Shown here in pieces: positions 12,216 to 14,761 of a stretch of 14,761 bases of DNA. The stretch is taken from assembly GCA_927910885.1 (NCBI GenBank), contig CAKMOD010000127.1, positions 1-14,761 of the forward strand, given 5' to 3'. This stretch comes from an uncultured Prevotella sp. Lineage in GTDB: Bacteria > Bacteroidota > Bacteroidia > Bacteroidales > Bacteroidaceae. Numbering within the stretch: position 1 is the first letter of the stretch; every line of letters starts with the position of its first letter. The notes under the pieces were generated by a model. That model saw only the letters and a list, made by a program, of their open reading frames with translations, searched no databases and was not told the origin of the DNA. Both the position numbers and the translations under genes were made by a program.

Positions 12216-13478
12216 ATGGAATTAAAAAGAGTAGTTGTAACAGGTCTTGGCGCCGTTACTCCATTGGGTAACACTCCAGAGGAGACTTGGCAGAACATGC
12301 TGGCAGGTAAGAGTGGCGCTGCTCCTATTACACATTTCGATACAACCCAGTTCAAGACGAAGTTTGCTTGTGAGGTAAAAGACCTTAACATCAATGATTA
12401 CATTGACCGTAAGGAGGCTCGTAAGCTCGACCGTTACACTCAGTTGGCTATGATTAGTGCTATTCAGGGTGTTAAGGACGCTAACTTCGACTTAGAGAAG
12501 GTTGACAAGAACCGCGTAGGTGTAATCTACGGTGTAGGTATTGGTGGTATCAAGACATTCGAAGATGAGGTGAGTTATTACGCACAGCATCCAGAGAATG
12601 GTCCTAAGTTCAATCCTTTCTTCATTCCGAAGATGATTGCAGATATCGCTTCTGGACAGATTAGTATGCTGTATGGATTCCACGGTCCTAACTATACAAC
12701 AACATCTGCTTGTGCTTCTTCAACTAATGCTTTGGCTTCAGCATTCAACCAGATTCGTCTTGGTAAGGCTGATATCATCGTTAGTGGTGGTGCTGAGGCT
12801 GCTATTTGCGCTTGTGGTGTAGGTGGTTTCAATGCTATGCATGCACTTTCTACACGCAATGATGACCCAGAACACGCTTCACGTCCATTCTCTGCAAGCC
12901 GCGATGGCTTCGTAATGGGTGAGGGTGCTGGTTGTCTTATCCTTGAGGAGTTGGAGCATGCAAAGGCTCGTGGTGCTAAGATTTACGCAGAGATGGTAGG
13001 TGAAGGCGAGTCAGCTGACGCTCATCATATTACTGCTTCTCATCCAGAGGGTCTTGGTGCTAAGCTCGTTATGAAGGCAGCACTTGAGGATGCAGGTTTG
13101 AAGCCAGAGGATATTGACTATATCAACGTACACGGTACATCAACCCCTGTAGGTGATATCTCTGAGGCAAAGGCTATCAAGGCTTTGTTTGGTGAGGCTG
13201 CTTACAAGTTGAACATCTCTTCAACAAAGAGTATGACAGGTCACCTCCTCGGTGCAGCTGGTGCTGTAGAGGCTTTGGCTTGTGTAATGTCTGTGAAGGA
13301 AGATATCGTTCCTCCAACCATCAACCATGAGGATGATGATCAGGATCCTGAATTGGATTACAACTTGAACTTTACGTTCAACAAGGCACAGAAGCGTGAG
13401 GTACGTGCTGCACTTAGCAACACCTTCGGTTTCGGTGGTCACAATGCTTGTGTTGTATTCAAGAAGTATGCTGAATAA
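12216..13478 (+). CDS. fabF: Beta-ketoacyl-ACP synthase II
   Basis: FabF condenses malonyl-ACP with an acyl-ACP to extend fatty acids (KAS II). The 420-residue protein has the thiolase fold with the Cys-His-His triad: C166 in TSACASS, H306 in NVHGTSTPVGD, and H343 in SMTGHLLGAAG, with K338 close by. Length is typical. The glycine-rich C-terminal segment (NTFGFGGHNACVVF) is also standard. Start at 12216 gives the standard MELKRVVVTGLG. Only a poor -7-like element (TATATTTC, 12204-12211) sits at the start, so fabF probably depends on read-through from acpP or on an undetected promoter. The stop overlaps the rnc start by 11 bp, so fabF and rnc are likely translationally coupled. Confidence 0.97.
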   Translation: MELKRVVVTGLGAVTPLGNTPEETWQNMLAGKSGAAPITHFDTTQFKTKFACEVKDLNINDYIDRKEARKLDRYTQLAMISAIQGVKDANFDLEKVDKNRVGVIYGVGIGGIKTFEDEVSYYAQHPENGPKFNPFFIPKMIADIASGQISMLYGFHGPNYTTTSACASSTNALASAFNQIRLGKADIIVSGGAEAAICACGVGGFNAMHALSTRNDDPEHASRPFSASRDGFVMGEGAGCLILEELEHAKARGAKIYAEMVGEGESADAHHITASHPEGLGAKLVMKAALEDAGLKPEDIDYINVHGTSTPVGDISEAKAIKALFGEAAYKLNISSTKSMTGHLLGAAGAVEALACVMSVKEDIVPPTINHEDDDQDPELDYNLNFTFNKAQKREVRAALSNTFGFGGHNACVVFKKYAE

Positions 13479-14532
13479 TATAATTGATAGAATAAAGCTC
13501 CCTTTCCGCAAGGAGAAGGAGCTTTATTTGTCTTTGTACCAAATTATCGGCATTATTCCCCACGATATCAGTTATTATAAGACTGCACTCTTGCACAAGA
13601 GCGTAGCGCGTCGTAACGCAAAGGGTAAGCCAGTAAACAATGAACGCCTTGAGTTCCTTGGTGATGCTATTCTCGATGCCATTGTCGGTGACATCGTTTA
13701 TGAGCACTTTCCAGGCAAGCGTGAAGGTTTCCTGACGAATACTCGTTCAAAGATAGTACAACGCGATACGCTAAACCGCCTGGCAAAAGAGATGGGAATC
13801 TGTCAGTTGATTCTCTCTAACGGGCAGACGTCTTCGCATAACAGCTATTTGGGTGGTAATGCTTTTGAGGCACTCGTAGGCGCTCTCTATCTTGATCATG
13901 GCTACAATGCTTGCATGAAGTTTATGAAGCAACAAGTCCTTGGTAAGCTTATCAACATTGATAAGGTTGCTTACAAGGAGGTGAACTTCAAGTCAAAACT
14001 CATCGAGTGGAGCCAGAAGAACAAGGTCAATATGGAGTTCAAGCTGATTGAAAACCAAAAAGATAAACAGGGTAGCCCCACTTTCCACTTTCAAGTTATT
14101 ATGGAGGGTATTCCATGTGGAGAGGGACACGGCTATTCAAAGAAGGAAAGCCAGCAAGAGGCTTCCAAGCTTACGCTCCAGCGTTTGCGCCGTGAACCCC
14201 AGTTTATAGATGAGGTTTTTGCTGCCAAAGCCAACCGTACAAAGATGGAAGAAGAGCCAGTACTTAATGTTCCGGAAACTTCACAGGACATGAATTTCAT
14301 TGAAGGCTCTGAACCCAAGATTGAAAAGCATGAGAATCCTTTCCAAACAGAAGTCTTTGACGAGAAGTCATCGGCTGCTGATGAGGAGAAAGAAGAATCG
14401 TCTGATTCTTCTGTAAAGGAAGAAGGAAAGGCAAACAAAGAGGATTTTGACCTCTCAGACATCTCTCATTCAAAGACTATTGACCGCGAAGCTATCATTG
14501 CAGCTGCTGAGGCAGAGGCATTTGAAAACTGA
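13468..14532 (+). CDS. rnc: Ribonuclease III with acidic C-terminal extension
   Basis: RNase III cuts double-stranded RNA, including rRNA precursors. Start chosen at 13468 (MLNNIIDRIKLPFRK), overlapping the fabF stop by 11 bp; an in-frame ATG at 13396 would add 24 residues encoded entirely inside fabF and is not family-like. With this start the protein has 354 residues. The nuclease domain (about 20-165) holds the signature NERLEFLGD (58-66) with E59, E62 and D66, and E134 in G-G-N131-A-F-E. N131 sits where E. coli has the metal-ligand D114. A dsRNA-binding domain follows (about 174-243). Beyond it is an acidic, low-complexity tail of about 110 residues ending in TIDREAIIAAAEAEAFEN, longer than in typical ~230-residue RNase III. 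A stable hairpin lies in its first codons. Confidence 0.93.
   Translation: MLNNIIDRIKLPFRKEKELYLSLYQIIGIIPHDISYYKTALLHKSVARRNAKGKPVNNERLEFLGDAILDAIVGDIVYEHFPGKREGFLTNTRSKIVQRDTLNRLAKEMGICQLILSNGQTSSHNSYLGGNAFEALVGALYLDHGYNACMKFMKQQVLGKLINIDKVAYKEVNFKSKLIEWSQKNKVNMEFKLIENQKDKQGSPTFHFQVIMEGIPCGEGHGYSKKESQQEASKLTLQRLRREPQFIDEVFAAKANRTKMEEEPVLNVPETSQDMNFIEGSEPKIEKHENPFQTEVFDEKSSAADEEKEESSDSSVKEEGKANKEDFDLSDISHSKTIDREAIIAAAEAEAFEN
13491..13528 (+). other. Long RNA hairpin inside the start of rnc
   Basis: AATAAAGCTCC (13491-13501) pairs exactly with GGAGCTTTATT (13518-13528). Inside, two A-U pairs, a U-G pair and two C-G pairs continue, with single-base bulges, to a GCAA tetraloop (13508-13511) of the stable GNRA type. 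It starts 12 nt after the fabF stop and spans codons 8-21 of rnc. Possible roles are an RNase III self-cleavage site or a barrier in the fabF-rnc message. Confidence 0.7.
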
Positions 14533-14761
14533 TAAATAGCGTAAAAGAATTAGTATGACAGGCATTTACAGCCGATGGTAAGTGTTAATATGTAATTACA
14601 CTCACTATCTTCTGTAAACGCTTGTTTTCTTTTGGCTATTTTCTTACCACTTATTAAGGCTCATTTTGTTATAAACTCAGGTACTAAATACCATTCAGCT
14701 TAGGTCTACTTACCATATTCTACGAATTATTTTCATGAAAAGAAATATTTCTTTTCATGAA
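14533..14761. other. Intergenic region after rnc with terminal palindrome
   Basis: No gene supported. An imperfect dyad AGTGTTAAT/ATTACACT lies near 14580-14600. I see no good terminator directly after rnc. The last 30 bases are a perfect palindrome, listed separately. Confidence 0.5.
14732..14761. repeat. Perfect 30-bp palindrome at the window edge
   Basis: TTCATGAAAAGAAAT (14732-14746) is followed at once by its exact complement (14747-14761), with no spacer, and it may continue past the edge. It could be a bidirectional terminator, the end of a mobile element, or a protein-binding site. The window stops too early to decide. Confidence 0.65.

Noticed and set aside
13396..13467. Longer start for RNase III adding 24 residues
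   Set aside because: The extra residues are encoded wholly inside fabF in another frame and do not look like the family N-terminus; the ATG at 13468 gives the normal MLNN-IIDRIKLPFRK start and a typical stop-start overlap.
14133..14462. 109-codon minus-strand ORF opposite the RNase III tail
   Set aside because: It is a serine-rich mirror of the acidic Glu/Ser codons of rnc, with no start signal.

Overview
The window looks like a chromosomal segment of an anaerobic Bacteroidota, most likely Prevotella or a close relative. The reasons are low-GC intergenic DNA, A-rich starts with little Shine-Dalgarno signal, promoters of the Bacteroidota type (-7 TAnnTTTG, -33 TTTG/TTG), the acpP-fabF-rnc order, a DUF4254 gene beside a family 9 glycosyltransferase, and a DUF3108 protein. 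No plasmid, phage, CRISPR or insertion-sequence genes were seen. The species is inferred from general resemblance, not from a search.

Left part (1-3505), mostly minus strand. A short plus-strand ORF tail (2-94) is followed by a terminator. Next come ychF and lgt, read leftward as a probable two-gene unit (a universal ATPase, then prolipoprotein diacylglyceryl transferase), and an exported DUF3108 protein. From 3506 to 4326 there is an 821-bp gap without a gene. It holds a dense DnaA-box cluster: two perfect boxes back to back, two 14-bp double-box palindromes, and a same-strand array with 11-12 bp phasing. This is the best candidate in the window for a replication origin or a DnaA-titration site.

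Middle part (4327-10922), minus strand. nrdA and nrdB form an aerobic class Ia ribonucleotide reductase operon, with AT-rich inverted repeats after each gene. A second unit reads DUF4254 gene, family 9 glycosyltransferase, small lipoprotein, and is probably concerned with cell-surface glycan.

Right part (10923-14761), plus strand. A 969-bp divergent gap carries the promoters of both neighbours and a 22-bp tandem repeat built on the palindrome CACCAATGGTG; a related pair with the same 22-bp spacing lies in the DnaA-box gap. acpP, fabF and rnc follow. acpP is cut off from fabF by a strong terminator, fabF and rnc overlap by 11 bp, and the start of rnc encodes a long RNA hairpin that RNase III itself might cut. 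The window ends in a perfect 30-bp palindrome.

The genes are housekeeping (lipoprotein maturation, dNTP supply, fatty acid synthesis, RNA processing). The unusual content is in the non-coding DNA: the origin-like cluster, the 22-bp palindrome arrays, and the RNA hairpins around acpP, fabF and rnc.
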